Position numbers and translations under genes: made by a program
Assembly: GCF_965638725.1 (NCBI RefSeq)
Contig: NC_134959.1
Coordinates: forward strand, 8,560,417-8,624,416
Reading direction: 5' to 3'
DNA length: 64,000 bases
From: Aptenodytes patagonicus
Taxonomy: Eukaryota > Chordata > Aves > Sphenisciformes > Spheniscidae
Notes under the pieces: generated by a model
Told to the model about the DNA's origin: nothing
The model's database searches: none
The model's input: the letters and a program-made list of their open reading frames with translations, nothing else
Shown here: positions 39,466 to 52,049 of the stretch, piece by piece
How the letters are laid out: each line of letters begins with the position of its first letter
Numbering within the stretch: position 1 is the first letter of the stretch

Positions 39466-39715
39466 TGCCAGCATCCACCCCAGGGTCTTAACCACTTCTG
39501 TTGTGAAGATTCTTTCCTTCTGTCCACTCAGAATTGCCTTTGTTGCAAGCTGTCATCATTGACTCTTGCCCTTTCCCTGGGTGTTTTTGGGAAGAGTCTG
39601 ACTCTTTTTATTATTTCCCTTCAGGTATTTGAAGACTGCCACTAGGTTCCCCATTACCCTTCTCTTTTCCAGGCTAAACAAACCATCTTTTTCATTCTCC
39701 AGCATGGTTTAGGCT
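39466..39715 (-). mobile_element. CR1 LINE 3'-region fragment, inverted block
   Basis: Read on the minus strand this matches the 3' untranslated part of CR1. Landmarks are TTTAGCCTGGAAAAGAG, AAATACCTGAAGGG, and GAGTCAGACTCTTCCC, ending in the segment that corresponds to the tract just before CCCAGAGAGGTTGTGGA. It is old and diverged. Together with the block at 39789-39951 it may be one insertion with an inverted 5' part. Block limits are approximate. Confidence 0.75.
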
Positions 39716-39788
39716 TGTTACTTTTCACAGACAAACATGACAATTTTTCAGCTATATGCAACTAAAAAGGATGTGTAGATGGTTAGAT

Positions 39789-39951
39789 GTGCAGAGAGGC
39801 TATGGAATTTCCATCCTTGGATACTTTAAAAATTTAGTTATACAAAGACCTGAACAACATTGTCTACTTTCGAAGTTAGGGCTTTGAGAAGGAGGTTGGA
39901 CTAGAGGCCTCAAGAGGTCTCCTCCAAATTAATGTTTTCTATGATTCTATG
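39789..39951 (+). mobile_element. CR1 LINE 3' end, direct block
   Basis: Plus-strand CR1 terminus: CAGAGAGGCTATGGAATTTC, CATCCTTGGATA, GAAGGAGGTTGGACTAGA, GGTCTCCTCCAA. It ends in the diagnostic octamer-type tail TTCTATGATTCTATGA. Its start corresponds closely to the consensus position where the inverted block at 39466 stops. Confidence 0.88.
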
Positions 39952-42900
39952 AAAAATATGAGAATGCTCTCTGGCATCATGTTTCTGTGATATTCACTGC
40001 CTGCTAGACAGCTGCGCAGTGTGGATGCTCATTCCTGGCTCAGTCAGTATTGTCCACAGTGTGTGTGTATCACACTGAAGGATTCGTTGGCAATCAAATT
40101 TAGGCTTAAACCTGTGATTTCAAGAAAAACTTTGAGTTAGCTAGCTCTTCTTTAGCATCAATACTAACACGATCAGGATCATTGTAGTTCTCTCCCTAAT
40201 ACACGTACAAATTAGTGGTGATGGGGAAATCCGTCTGTTCTGGAAAATGGTCTCTAAAGAAAAAAAATATTACTACGTTCCTTTGTTGTTGTGAAATTCT
40301 ACCGAACTGGAAGACAATAATTTTTTTATCCGATGCTGTTTCTCTGAAATTGACCAGTAAAGATGGTTCCCTTTTTTAAAAAGATGACCTCACATATCTT
40401 TCCTTCAGTTTGCAATAGGCAAAGGAGCTGTATAAATATCATCAAATCAAAGAGATGAAATACTGCAACATCAGAGAGAAATAATGTAAGATATTTGATT
40501 GTCTTTCACTTTGCATGAAATTATATTTAAGGCATAGTGAGATGATCAGACGTCTATTATTGCTCAGATCGTGTGACTCTGATGATGATTTCTTTTACAA
40601 CAAGAAAAAATGAAGTTACTTGTGTTGCAGATAAGAGCAGTGAAGAAAATAACCTGAGTAGACGTATAAGTTTTCTAATAGTTATCTCACCAGAATAGAA
40701 ATGCTTGAGAACTGTATAAGACGGACCATTAATCCTGTTTATAATGTTGAATGTCAGGGTGCTAAATGTCCATGTTTGCAGAATCTTTTTCAAAATTTTG
40801 ATAATTTCTTTGTCATTCTCTCCCATACTCCACACACATACTCCATCTCGTATTTATAATGTATTTGGGAGAAAGAAATTCTGGGTTTTTATTCTCATTT
40901 ATGCTGCTTTCTGCTCTGCTACTCATCCCAGGAATCACGACATTCCCAATCTGATTTGGGGTTTACTGCATACTCACTAAAAACAATTATACTCAGACTC
41001 AGATTGCAACACAGTGATTTGATTGTAAGTGACACCTTATGTTTTAGCTGCTCATTCACTTTCAACTCTTGTACATTATTTGAATTCTCACCAGCTGACT
41101 GGTACAATTTTGAAGATTTTCAGCTTACACTGCACTACAGAATTGTAAAGCCATTGGGTACAGGCATGAAAGTTACAATGATGTATGAGACTGCCAACAT
41201 AATGGCAATAGCCTGCAAGTTTGAGGCTTATTCTCTACGTTTGTGTCCTCAGAGAAAATCACTGCAGTGCTGAGGGCCATATTTTGTGGGTTTAAGTGTT
41301 AATTAAGTGGTGTATAGGTCTCACTCTGGTTCCCTGCACAGGGGAAGCTTTTACCCTTTGAGCTACATGAACTATTCACAACAGTATTTTTTTTTTTCTT
41401 TTTTCAGCTGTACCCCTTTTTCATCATTAGCCCTTCACAACTTCTAGAAACATGTTTGAATGTTTTATGTAAAGCTTCAAGTGCTATGAATACAAACGGC
41501 ATTCTATAAGCACTTCCAAGTCTTCATAATTTGAATTTCAGCTTTCAAAGAAAAATGTTTGGATTCCTAGGACAAATATAAAAATGATTGCTACACACTT
41601 ACCTGATCAGGTATTAGGTTAGATCAGGATGTCTTGTATTACATCTGACTTAGTGCCTCTCTTTGTTTCTCACTGATTTTTTTGTGCTTCACCTTCCACC
41701 TAAAAACAATTAGAAACAAATGCCAAAACAGAAATAGGCAAATTAGCCCTTCTCAGCCTACAGCATCCCCAGCTGGTGCAGCAGGCATTTGCTAGGACTA
41801 AGCAGTTCAGTACCCCTTTACTCAGTAGTGCATTTTTACTCATAGAAATCTCTGCAATAACATATCACACTGTATGGAGCCCTACACAATTCCTCCTCTA
41901 CCTTAGGCTACTATATAACAAAAAGGTTGCTCACTTGCCTGCCAGAGTTTGTATGGCTAGGTCCACTCTCTGAAATGCTTATTCAGCCTGCTGTTTTCTA
42001 CTCTCATATGAAAACAAAAAATTAGGATGACAAAGCATTTAACAGCATAACACTAAAACCTGGAGCACAACCTGTATCTTCCCAACAACTTTTCTTACAC
42101 CCTGTAATCCTCCTGTTCTCTCTGAAGTTCTCACATTTTTTACCTGTCGTGACTTCCAACAATTGAATGTATCCAAGCTCTCCATGAGGACTACAGCTCC
42201 CATAATTCCTTGTTGAAAACTAAATTGATACCAGGCCATCAAGTTTCATGATCCACATGAAAGGACCACTTGCAGCAATAATGTGTGTTCTCTTAACAGA
42301 AATAATTTTCCCATGTCTGTCAGCATACGTATTTGTTTCCACAAAATATTCCACAAAGCACACTGAAAATATTACTGAACTAAAATGCTGCAGCCACTGC
42401 TCAATTTTTTGTAAGAAGAAACGATAGATTTCAGTTACAAAAGAGTTGTATGTATATTGGTACTTATAATCAGGCTTGAATGATGTAGGAGGAACCCAAG
42501 AATGTTCAGCAGTGGAGACACGGTTTTTGATGTAAAATGTAACTTTCTATCAAAAAAACTTACCTGAACTCTCATTATATTTTCTCCTCAGTGGAGAATA
42601 AGGATTTTATCCGTGTACTCTGTTCCACAGTGTAAACATTTGGTGTAGCATTTCTTGGGGTTAAATCCAGCCCCCTTTGTCATGCAAAGCTAGCTAGCAG
42701 ACATTGATTTCAGTGCAAGTACCTTTTGGGATTATTAGAATCCGTATGTGGGAAATGAAAATGAAAATGAAAACTAGACTGAATCATTCTGAAAATTTAG
42801 GAAAATATATCTGGTTTTTTTTCTTATTTTAAATGTCTTTCTTTTTTCTTTCTATTCTCAACTAGAAGCTGGTTTGTGATAACAAAACTCTTAACATCAG

Positions 42901-45435
42901 TATGTGCTCATTTGACCATCATGATAACATAAGGGGAAGTAGATTCTCAAAATTAATAGATTCTGTTTGTGTCACATTAGGGTTGCAAAAATACCCACTC
43001 ACCTAATTCTTTCATGCATCCTTAAGTGATAAAATATATTCAGAAACAGAAACTGTGGAAAAACTTGAAAAGAAGTTATTAAGGTAATCACAGATTCATG
43101 AGATCCTTTTCTTCCCTATCTGATATTAGCACACTGCCTGAAAGGAAGGAGTTCTTACTAGAATCTGAGTCAAAAAGCTCTCAAACATGCAGCCATGTGG
43201 ACAAGACCAGACACAATGCTAAATTTAATTACTTAATTAATTAAACAAGCCAAAAGCATTTATGAGGATGGGACAGAAAGAAGAGAGTAATGTAGACTTC
43301 TGCTCTGGTCAGATATTAGGCTGGGTCTATACAATCATGGGCTGAAAATTTCCTGTTTGTTTTGTAAATTATAAAAAAGAACCAGCAGACATTACGACAA
43401 TCTAAATAAAGCCGCTTTATCATCAACTGTTACTTTTATTCAAGGAAGAAATATTATATACCATAAAATAAATGGCTGCTGTTTCATGTGAAATTAAAGG
43501 GTTGGAAAATATCCATTAAAAACCTACAGCATTCGATGATTCATACTTGACCTTTTTCTGCAAGGATTAATTGTATCTCCTGCTCTGTGTTGCAGTGACA
43601 TTTTACCTAACAATACCCTGCCTTTATTTGGTACAACAGGTTATACTGGGTTGCTACAGCTTGAAACAGTTAAGACCTGAAACTGCAGAAATTGAAAGGA
43701 AGCCAGCGCTGACTGGAAGACTGTAAAAGCCATCTTAATACAAAGACTATAAAGCTACATCTACCCCTCTGTAGGTGACAGGCTTTTGGCCACCTTCACC
43801 ACTTTGCCATGGAACTTACCTGGCAGGAGGCTGGGATAAGCCCCTGCCTTGGGTAACCTACAAAATAACCATGCACTTGAGAGTTGCAACAAGACCCCTT
43901 GGTTGTGTGAAGGAGGGAGGTCATATGTATTGCTGAAATAATCTGTTACTTACCTCTAATCAGCTGCCCACTTGCCTGTATCTGACAGCTGAGGTGCTGG
44001 ACCAGGACTTTGAATTCAGCTCTGGATTCCACTTGTGCATCTGTTTTGGGGGATAAAAACCTATTCTTTCCTTGCCCATAGCTTTAAGTCATGACATACT
44101 TTTTTGATAAAATATAGGAAAGTTATTCCTCAACAACGTCTGAAGACACTGAGGTATTCCCTTGCATGTAAAACTCATACCAACTGCATGTGAACACAGC
44201 TATACCAGTGTATTTGAAAATGAGTCAAAAACGAATCACATCTGTGGCTGGAAATGTGGGACTCTTGGAGTTTATTTTAAAGGTGATTCAACTGGTTTTG
44301 CATTGCTTCCACTTATAGAAATCATATTTCAGTTTAAAAAAATGCACATCTTTTATTTTCATATTAATTGTTGAAACTGCCAGCTTGTGAAATTTGGCAG
44401 AATGAACTGTATCAATGTTGCCATCAGTGAAAGCTCCATTAAGAAAGAAAGAAATGACAAAAAGACACACACACCCCCCACCCCAAATATAAGACCTGTT
44501 TTACAATTCAAAAACCAAGCTGTTATGAAGAGAGGGAATTGACTTTTTTGCTGCTAAAAAAAATATTTTGAAGGTAAAAAATCAAGGCTAGATTTAGATG
44601 ACACAAAGACCCAAATAAGATACAAAATGAGGCCCCATTCCAGAATCATCCGTCCTTTTACCATCAGTTATCAATGCTACCTGCCTTCTGTCTTACCGGC
44701 TGTTTATTTCAAACTTCAGAAATCAGAACCTTTCCACATGAGTAAAGAAAGAAATCTGTATGTCCATAAGCACCATGGAGTGAGTCTGTATATAGGTAAC
44801 TACCACAGAATAGCTGACCCGTGTTCATTTGATGAATAAGAATTTGAGATGCCACTATTGGACTTTAAGTAGTTCGTTGGGAGTGCACAGAAAAAGAACA
44901 GTTCTATTTTGTATACATTGAGGAGAATCTTTCCCTGGATATATGTGGCGTGATGAGATCTCCCTAGAGGAACATCTGCAAGATTTTTATTTTTCCAGGA
45001 CTTTGAGGAGAGGGCACTACTGCCCTCATACCATAAATGCTTTCTCCATTCATGTAATGAAACAGGTAACCTCTACTCATCCCTTCTGTCTGCCTGTCAT
45101 CATCACACAGACTTCATTCAAGCAAGCATCTGAAATAGTGGGAGGAGAAGAAAGGGAATTTTGTGAATTATTACATATCCCCTCTGAAGAGAAGGCTGAA
45201 ATTTTCATTTTGTTCATTTCACTGGTTTAATTTTTGCAATGTGGGGGGGTAGGAGGAGAAAAAATAAGGAATGGTTGTGTTGCAATGCTAATGAGCACAT
45301 TTACAAGGCTCTGCCAGAAACTCTGTACTTCAGCTTGCTTTTATTAGCCATTTCGGAAGATGTCTTAGTTGCAGTTGCACAAAAAGCATTGTCAGGGCTT
45401 TTATAATTTCTCATTTAGAATACTATGACATTATT
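39952..45435. other. Non-coding DNA between the CR1 insertion and the LINE relic
   Basis: No gene seen. It has the hexamer array at 42752, an AT palindromic cluster at 43221-43245 and a CA/C-rich run at 44465-44485. The sequence just left of the LINE relic (45290-45435) is free of low-complexity tracts and might belong to the same old element. Confidence 0.7.
42752..42773. repeat. Short GAAAAT-type hexamer array
   Basis: About three and a half copies of the unit ATGAAA/GAAAAT in register. Confidence 0.8.
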
Positions 45436-45725
45436 TGGAGAGGGACTAGTTCTGCAGCACATCAGCCGGTATCAGTATTGTATAATACAGCAGCTAGACT
45501 CATTTTGTGGTGTGATTACAAAACCCATCACAGTGAATTATACAGCAAGTTAAATTGGTTTCCATCTTCTGCAAAGCCAGAATATTATCTTGCACAAATA
45601 GTGTACAAATGTAGAAATAATAAAAGTCCAGCTTATCTGAACGATAGACTACAGAAAGCTTCCACTGCTCACTCCATCGATACTCTCTATCTGCTGCTAA
45701 TGACACCTGCTACATTCTGAAAGCA
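45436..45725 (+). pseudogene. Decayed LINE reverse-transcriptase C-terminal relic (L2/Rex/CR1-like)
   Basis: A plus-strand frame ending with the stop at 45718-45720 reads ...YNTAARLILW, ..LYSKLNWFP, YYLAQIVYKCRNNKSPAYLN, DRLQ. This follows the order of a motif series found after the polymerase palm in L2/CR1-group non-LTR retrotransposons: (Q)NxAARL, HITPxLxxLHWLP, xYKxLxGxAPxYLxDLL. The in-frame match begins somewhat before 45478. No ATG starts it, and after 45720 the frame is lost. No other LINE segment is recognisable beside it. Active L2-like elements are not expected in birds, so this would be an old remnant, possibly kept for another role. The basis is a motif match by eye; the subfamily is unknown. 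Confidence 0.6.
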
Positions 45726-48700
45726 AACTCTAATAATGGTGAGGTTTTTTTGCCCCTCTTTTTTTTCCTTTTACTAAGCTTTAATTTACTAGGACGTCCT
45801 GCCACTGCTAAAAACTTTCCAAATCTGAAAAATAATTTTTTGAGTAGCCTCTTTTCACTTTTCTTGATCAGAAATACTTGTGAATGTATGTTACTACTGA
45901 ACATTCTTCCTATTAAATAAAAAGCACCATCATTTGCTTTAGATTTTTCAGCATAATTTAAAATAGAGAAACAGTCCTTTGGTATAAGTAACCCAGACTG
46001 TTCACTATAAGTCTTCCTATGACAGGTTTTTGTACTACTTCTAGTCATGCTTTTTATTTTTTTTATGCAGCACTTGAACTCATTCAAGTAACAATACAGT
46101 CCTCTGACTACATCTGAAAAGTAAGCCACTTGCATACAGTTGTTTGTTGTTTTTTTTGTTTTGGCTTTTTTTAAACACAAGTAGGATAATAAGCGAGAAG
46201 GAAGAGAGCTTGGTGAACTTAACTATCCCGCCTGCCTGCTTCTTTCCAGTCACTGAACATACCACCTGAAACCAGCTGAAAAAGAGATATGTGGTCTTAA
46301 TGAACTTACTTCCTAACATTATGTTCACAGTATTATAGCTCAGGATAGGTGAACTGGTGGAGAGAGGGACAGGGAAAAGGAGAGAAACAGTCAAATAGCT
46401 CAATTAAGATTGAAATTATATCCCCAGAAAATCAGATACAAAAACAGACTACCTGCCAAGGTTTCCTCCAGCTGAACAGACCTTGGAGAAGCTTTCTAAG
46501 CCCATTTATCCATTTCTAGAATTCAACGACCATGCAGGCTGTTAAAAAATTTGCCACACACATATGTAGGTACATGCAACTGTATGGATGTAGTATAGTT
46601 GATTTATTTTTCTCTGTATATTAAAATCAGCAAATCCACCTCTAGCAGAGCTGTACAAATAAAGTTATTTCAAACATACTATTTTGCAGACATTCTGTCT
46701 GTTCTCCAGATTGAGAATTGTTACTGCTGCGCTGTGACATAGTTGATGGTATTTGGAGTTGCCATAGTGTTAAATGTTTCTCCTGTGATCAGCAACTGGT
46801 GATTTAAATGAAAATCTTCAGCCATTTTCTCTCCTGTATATTTCACAGTCATTTCAAATTCATCATCGACAAAAAGGTATAAATGATACTGGGTGAAAAA
46901 TGTATTGTGTCTAAATGAGCTTTCCATGATTTGATTTCAAGGCCACAGCACACAAACAGCATATGCTTTCAGTTACTGTAAAGGACAGAACATGCTGAAG
47001 ACCTTTAGTCATCTGAGTTAAAATTAGTAAACATGTACACACATTCACTTCACAGTACTTGCATACTGAAATGCCTGAGCTGAATTTTGTGTCTGGACAA
47101 TGTCCAGGCCAAAAACTTAGAATTCCAGCTTTTACGTGTGAGATGATTTACTTCAGCAGTTCTGACAAATGAGTATGAGACATAGCTAGGTGAAGGCAAG
47201 CCAGAATCAATGGGACTTTAAGGCGCTTGGCACTTGTAAAAGATTTTAAGAATTTAATTCTCAAATTTATCAGTATTAATAATTCTAATTTAATACATTT
47301 TCCTTGTCACTTACAATGAGTCAATTGTTAATTAAATGTTGTAGAAAAAGATGAATTACCATTTTACATGCTTAAAAACAATGTCGCTAATATGTCAAAA
47401 TCTAGATGTGAAATGTAGGACGATATGATTCTAATCCCCCTAAATACCGTTGTTATCCAAAACAATTTTATACTGAACTAAAAGGAGCAAGGACTGGAAA
47501 ACTGAATGATCAACATTTAAACCTCTAACATGTATTGGTATAAATTTTATATTCAAATTACATGGAATTAGTTGGCAGAATGAATCATTTCCCTTTGGTG
47601 GGGTAGCAATGGCTTCAAGAAATAGTACGTCACTATTGACAGATCACAAATTCATTAATGTTTTTCTCCCCTTTGCATTGTAGATATTCATGTTTAAAAC
47701 CTGTATAAATGCACAATGTACAGCTATGCCCACCAGTAGTAGCTACCATCTCTTTTTGACTGACAATGATAACATTTCTGTCATGCTTTGCCTCTCCTAC
47801 GGTGCCAGTGATAGGATATTTTTTCCTGGAAATCTTATTACTGAATGCGCTGTCGTGGTCTCAGATGGAACTTTCAATCAAAAAGGCAATCAGAAGGTTA
47901 TCCGTTTGTGAGTTTTCCTACAAAAGAGCTCTGCAAAACTCTACGGCATATACTATAACTCATAGTCAGAGCTACTTGCCCTAAACGCTTACGTGACTAT
48001 AGACAATAACGTGATCCGTATCTCTCAGCACCTTCCTGTGCTCCTAGGAGTGGGATGTAGACTAGAAATTGGCTCAGTCTAAGTTTCAAATCAGTCTTTT
48101 GCATTTACACTGCTATTAGATTTGGCACGGCAAATCAGAACACCCTGGCACTTGGTGCAAGCGATTAGTAAGAATGTGTTTGGCTGTTATTACAGTCTGT
48201 TACATAAATATGTTTGATTTCATTGAAATCTTGATGACTGCTTCTTTTCTGTCTTTAGATGCCTTCACTGTTTAGTTTATAGTATTACCAAAATTGCTAG
48301 ATAAAGTTATTCAGAGGATTTTTTTTTAATGTCATGTAACTTAAATGAATTGGATACTTCATTAATTTCTATAAAATCTTTATAATACATATAGAAGTGG
48401 TGTCACCGTATTAGCTGTCCGCAAATTAGTCATTAAAACCAGCCATGTAACAGCTAAAGAAAAGTAAATGGTTCCATTTTGAAATACAGGCAGAATTGGG
48501 AGTGATGCATTAAGACATTTTTGTTTGCAGAACAAACATTACTGAGGAGCTTAAAAAGAGGGGATTGTTTTTACTAGCAATACTTTAACAAAAAATGTGT
48601 GAGGTTATTTTTCAGCATGGCACAGTGAATTAGACACGCATAACCCTGTGGTCACAGGCTGCTGCATATCTAATTCTGCAAACACTGTCAAAAATTGCTT

Positions 48701-49579
48701 CAAATATTATCCTTTTTTATTTTTACTGTATTCAACTAATAAATAAATGATTTTGAAGGAACTACATTCCTTAACACACTGTGAAGTTATTCAGGCAGAT
48801 CCCTTTCTGCAGCGTACATGTAAAACTTAAAGAAAAGCAATAACAAGAAAAGTATTTATAAAAATATATTTCACAAAGTAGGAAACAATACAGAAGTTTC
48901 TCTGAATACAATACATGGAGTAAATAAACAAACAATAATATAGCTTCAAAACAAAGTAGAAAATTAAAATGATTTGCATGTAATACGTAGTTTTATTATA
49001 CATTTGCTACTTCTAAATGGCAAGTTTGCATTACAAACTGAGTATGCTTGCAGCTTCTAGTGTTGTTCTTTCTCTGTGTGCAAGAGCCCTGGTGCATCAC
49101 TATGAATATTATAGAAAAGAAATGCTAGTAACATAAGCAGTAAAATTATGTACACACTGGTTCCTGCTCTAATACAGTGGAGAACTATAAGCATGTTTTT
49201 TACTGTACTGTGTTATGTGTGGATTTCTAAAAGTCTATAGTTTAAATATTCACATGAACCAGTTTACTTCCAGTTGTTTGTGCTTGTATTAAAAACACCA
49301 GGTATGAGATTTATGAAGAAGATATAAAACTGTCAAAAGTTTTCTCTGGGAAACTTTTATGCCTGCCAGCATTCTCTTAAAATTCAGCTACTGCAAATGG
49401 ATAGGTTACTGTTTTAACCTGCAACAATTTGTCATTTTTCTTTTCAAAATGTACATGTATTAAACATTCATTATATATAGAAAAAAAATCTAACGGATAT
49501 AATTTAGTTTTCTTCATAATCTCACTCTATAGATTATCAGTCTTAATAAATAAAAGCAGTAATGGACATCAATAAAATA
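45726..49579. other. Non-coding DNA between the LINE relic and the CDH8 3' end
   Basis: A 156-codon minus frame at 45710-46180 is open, but its C-terminus is lysine-rich because it reads through poly(T) stretches, and it matches nothing I know. The right part (48700-49579) has several minus-strand AATAAA hexamers and could still be CDH8 3'UTR if a distal poly(A) site is used. Confidence 0.6.
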
Positions 49580-50422
49580 TTTATTTCAAAGATTAAACAA
49601 ATAAATTCGATCTTTAGCAATAAAATCAGCAATTCTTTCATATATGTAAGTCCATCCCCCTTCACAGTTTTTTCTTTCCTTTCAGAAGACGAAGCACAGG
49701 ATTAATCCTTCTTCTAGAAAAAGATCCTTTTGTAAAGCAAGGTTTTGTAGCCCTGCCTCTGAATCTCTGCACATTAGTAGGATTTATTATCCATCACTGG
49801 AATGGATTAAGAACATGTGAATATTTTAAGGCTTGACACAATATTTAAAGATGATATTCAGTCTGTGGTTACGTGGCCAACAATTACTGTATGTACAATG
49901 TATGGTCACTGCACAGTAGAAGCCAGTAGGAATTTACAATGCTATATCTATTCAGCATTGCTAAGAAGACCAAGATATTGCTTTTAACATTTCTGTGGCG
50001 GGATCTTTGTTGGCAATGCAGAAACAAACCATTAACTTTACACATACTGGCAGGAGCTACTGTTCAACAGCAAAATCCCTGCAAGTCCATTTTCTAAGAA
50101 AGCACCAATTTCTATTTGTTCTTTTCAATTCACTGAAGATAATCAAAGATCCAAATCTCCATCTTCAGAGTGGTCAAGTGAATATCAAAGATCCAAAGAC
50201 TTCTAGACACTCCACATACTTTACTTCACACTCCACAAGACTTAACCTCCTAACATATACTTTTTTTTTTTTGGTTCAACATTACAATGTAGTTGATTTT
50301 ATAGATGACTGGCGCTAAACTTGCCTCTAAAACAAAAAGCCACATTGGTTTTAACTAACAGCAGTGGCCCTAGAATATTACATGATCATTAAGTCAACAG
50401 TGAAAAAGTTTGTAATCCACTG
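49580..50422 (-). other. CDH8: Probable CDH8 3' untranslated region (far end uncertain)
   Basis: Sequence directly downstream of the CDH8 stop on the minus strand. It has no intron signal or other gene, so it should be 3'UTR. Minus-strand AATAAA hexamers occur at 49783-49788 and 49580-49585, and others lie further left (for example 48992-48997). I cannot tell which is used, and the real UTR may run well past 49580. It contains the 14-mer ATCAAAGATCCAAA twice (plus-strand 50142-50155 and 50184-50197). RNA-seq or 3'-end reads would fix the boundary. Confidence 0.5.
49783..49788 (-). terminator. Candidate CDH8 poly(A) signal AATAAA
   Basis: The first canonical AATAAA met on the minus strand after the CDH8 stop, about 635 nt downstream. 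The hexamer is seen directly. Its use is inferred, and alternatives lie at 49580-49585 and beyond. No strong GU-rich element is obvious after it. Confidence 0.3.
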
Positions 50423-50916
50423 TCAAGTTTCTTTGTCACTTTCTCCAACTGAGTAAAGTTCTCCAAGTCTTTTAAAGCGAGGACCCCATTCACTGAGGTA
50501 GTCAAAATTCTGATCTGAGTCTGACGTAGAGGACTCCAATGAACTAAGGGAACCAGCTGCTGACCCTCTTCCTTCATAGCCGTAAATCTGGATAGAGTCA
50601 TATGGTGGAGCCGTGGGATCATTATCAGCTTCATGAAGCCTTACATTAATAAATTCATCAACATCAACACCATTAGGAACAGGTGCAAGACCCTGCCTGG
50701 GCATAAATTGAAGATCAGGCTTAATATCCTTACGGGGCAAAAATCCATTAATTCCATCCGGATTTTGCAAAGTTGCAATGTCAAAAGCTTCTGTATCTTC
50801 TTCTCCACCTCCTTCATCATCATAGCGAATAATATTTTCCCTCACATCTTCATCATCTTTGATGATTAGAGGCTCGTTCTTATGTCTTCTTAATGTTACA
50901 AACAGCACCACGATGA
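50423..50916 (-). CDS. CDH8: Cadherin-8, last coding exon (end of transmembrane helix and cytoplasmic tail)
   Basis: This exon encodes the cytoplasmic end of a type II classical cadherin, a calcium-dependent cell-cell adhesion receptor prominent in neurons. It starts after an acceptor reading ...tttctttgcag at 50917-50927. Its first two bases complete a valine codon split with the upstream exon. It then gives 163 residues and a TGA stop at 50425-50423. The order is: last helix residues (IVVLFVTL), a basic stop-transfer RRHK, the juxtamembrane p120-catenin core with DDEGGGEED, a middle linker (NPDGINGFLPRKD), and the beta-catenin-binding C-terminus with DPTAPPYDS, GYEGRGS, SLSSLESS and YLSEWGPRFKRL, ending SDKET. 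The linker and the ending are the CDH8 version as I recall it; CDH7, CDH10 and CDH12 tails differ here. The frame is intact with no frameshift or internal stop. Assignment to CDH8 is by recognition, not alignment. Confidence 0.96.
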
Positions 50917-52049
50917 CTGCAAAGAAAGCATCACAGGCTGATTAGGTAAAAAATTTCCAGTCAAAGCACTACATGTTAAGCGCAGTTGTGGAAGGCGATA
51001 GGTTGCTTTTTGTGAAAATAAGAGTAATAAGGGTAGTGAAAAGCTGGAAGACCTATAACTTCAACCCCATTCAAGTGATGAAAATTTGATCAGAAGCTCT
51101 GGTTAGTCCTCTAGTTTTCTGTTATCAGCTCATATTTACATCTGAAGCTCAACTTTATATAAGCAATAAGATTTCACATGCTTCCATTTCTGAGCCTTGA
51201 ATTTAGACAACAACTTTTCCCTTTGGAAAAGTTACAAACCTTGGTTAAGTCAAGCTATCATCATTTACTGAACATAATCTATAACTATCTACATTATGGA
51301 TGGAGTTTTCCAAAATTAGAGGGTGTTTTTCTGAAAACATAGTCCTGATGGCAGAAGGAAATTGGTGTCTTTTTTTACGTATTGCAACAGACTCACACTA
51401 TAAAACTGAAAAGAGAATGAGACAGTAAGGGAGAAAGAAAGAGCTTATATACGTCAATTTCAGAATCATGGACAGATGCATAAAAAGCTCTAAATTGGTT
51501 ACACTGTTGTTTTTGCAGCTTAATGATGAAATCTCAGTTACTGATGTAAATCTCAGTTACAAAGTGAAGCTGCAAAGTGCAGAAATAGGCCTCTTCCTTC
51601 ACTGTTCTCTCCCTCACTTGCTTGATGTCGTATAGAAATCGTGTGTTTTATTAAAACATACAGTGCTTCTTATCTTGTAAAACTGTAACGTCTCTTATGC
51701 CATTACAATCCAGAATAAACTCGTACAAGTCTTAGAAGATACAATAAATCCATTTTCCATCATGTGCAGTACGTACTGTGTCCACCTTGCTCCTTAACAT
51801 ACCTGATTTGATTTTCAGTTTCATATTCCATACCTGTTTATTATGTAACTTGTGTAGATTGGGACTTTGCTTTATGTGCTTTTGTTCAGTTCTTAGTACA
51901 GTAGGGATGCAGTCCTGACAGGTCTCTCAGTGCTGCTGGACATTACATTGTATTAGATTGTATGTCCTTCTGCGTGACTTCTTTGCTTACTTACAGCCAC
52001 CCAGGAATCAGAAAAATTTTGAACACCAGGCTGTGAAATGAATACATAC
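50917..52049 (-). other. CDH8: Last CDH8 intron
   Basis: A 1133-bp phase-1 intron with GT (GTATGT) and AG (ctttgcag) ends on the minus strand. It contains a short direct duplication of an 18/19-bp unit at 51524-51560 and otherwise ordinary AT-rich sequence. Read-through of the donor stays open for 19 codons before a stop (see findings). Confidence 0.9.
51524..51560. repeat. Short tandem duplication, unit 18/19 bp
   Basis: Two adjacent copies, 51524-51541 and 51542-51560, share TGATG and AAATCTCAGTTAC. They differ by one inserted T. It lies in the last CDH8 intron. Confidence 0.85.

Noticed and set aside
45710..46180. 156-codon open frame on the minus strand, next to the LINE relic
   Set aside because: It has no recognisable domain. 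The lysine-rich end comes from reading through poly(T) runs, there is no splice or promoter context, and codon content looks random.
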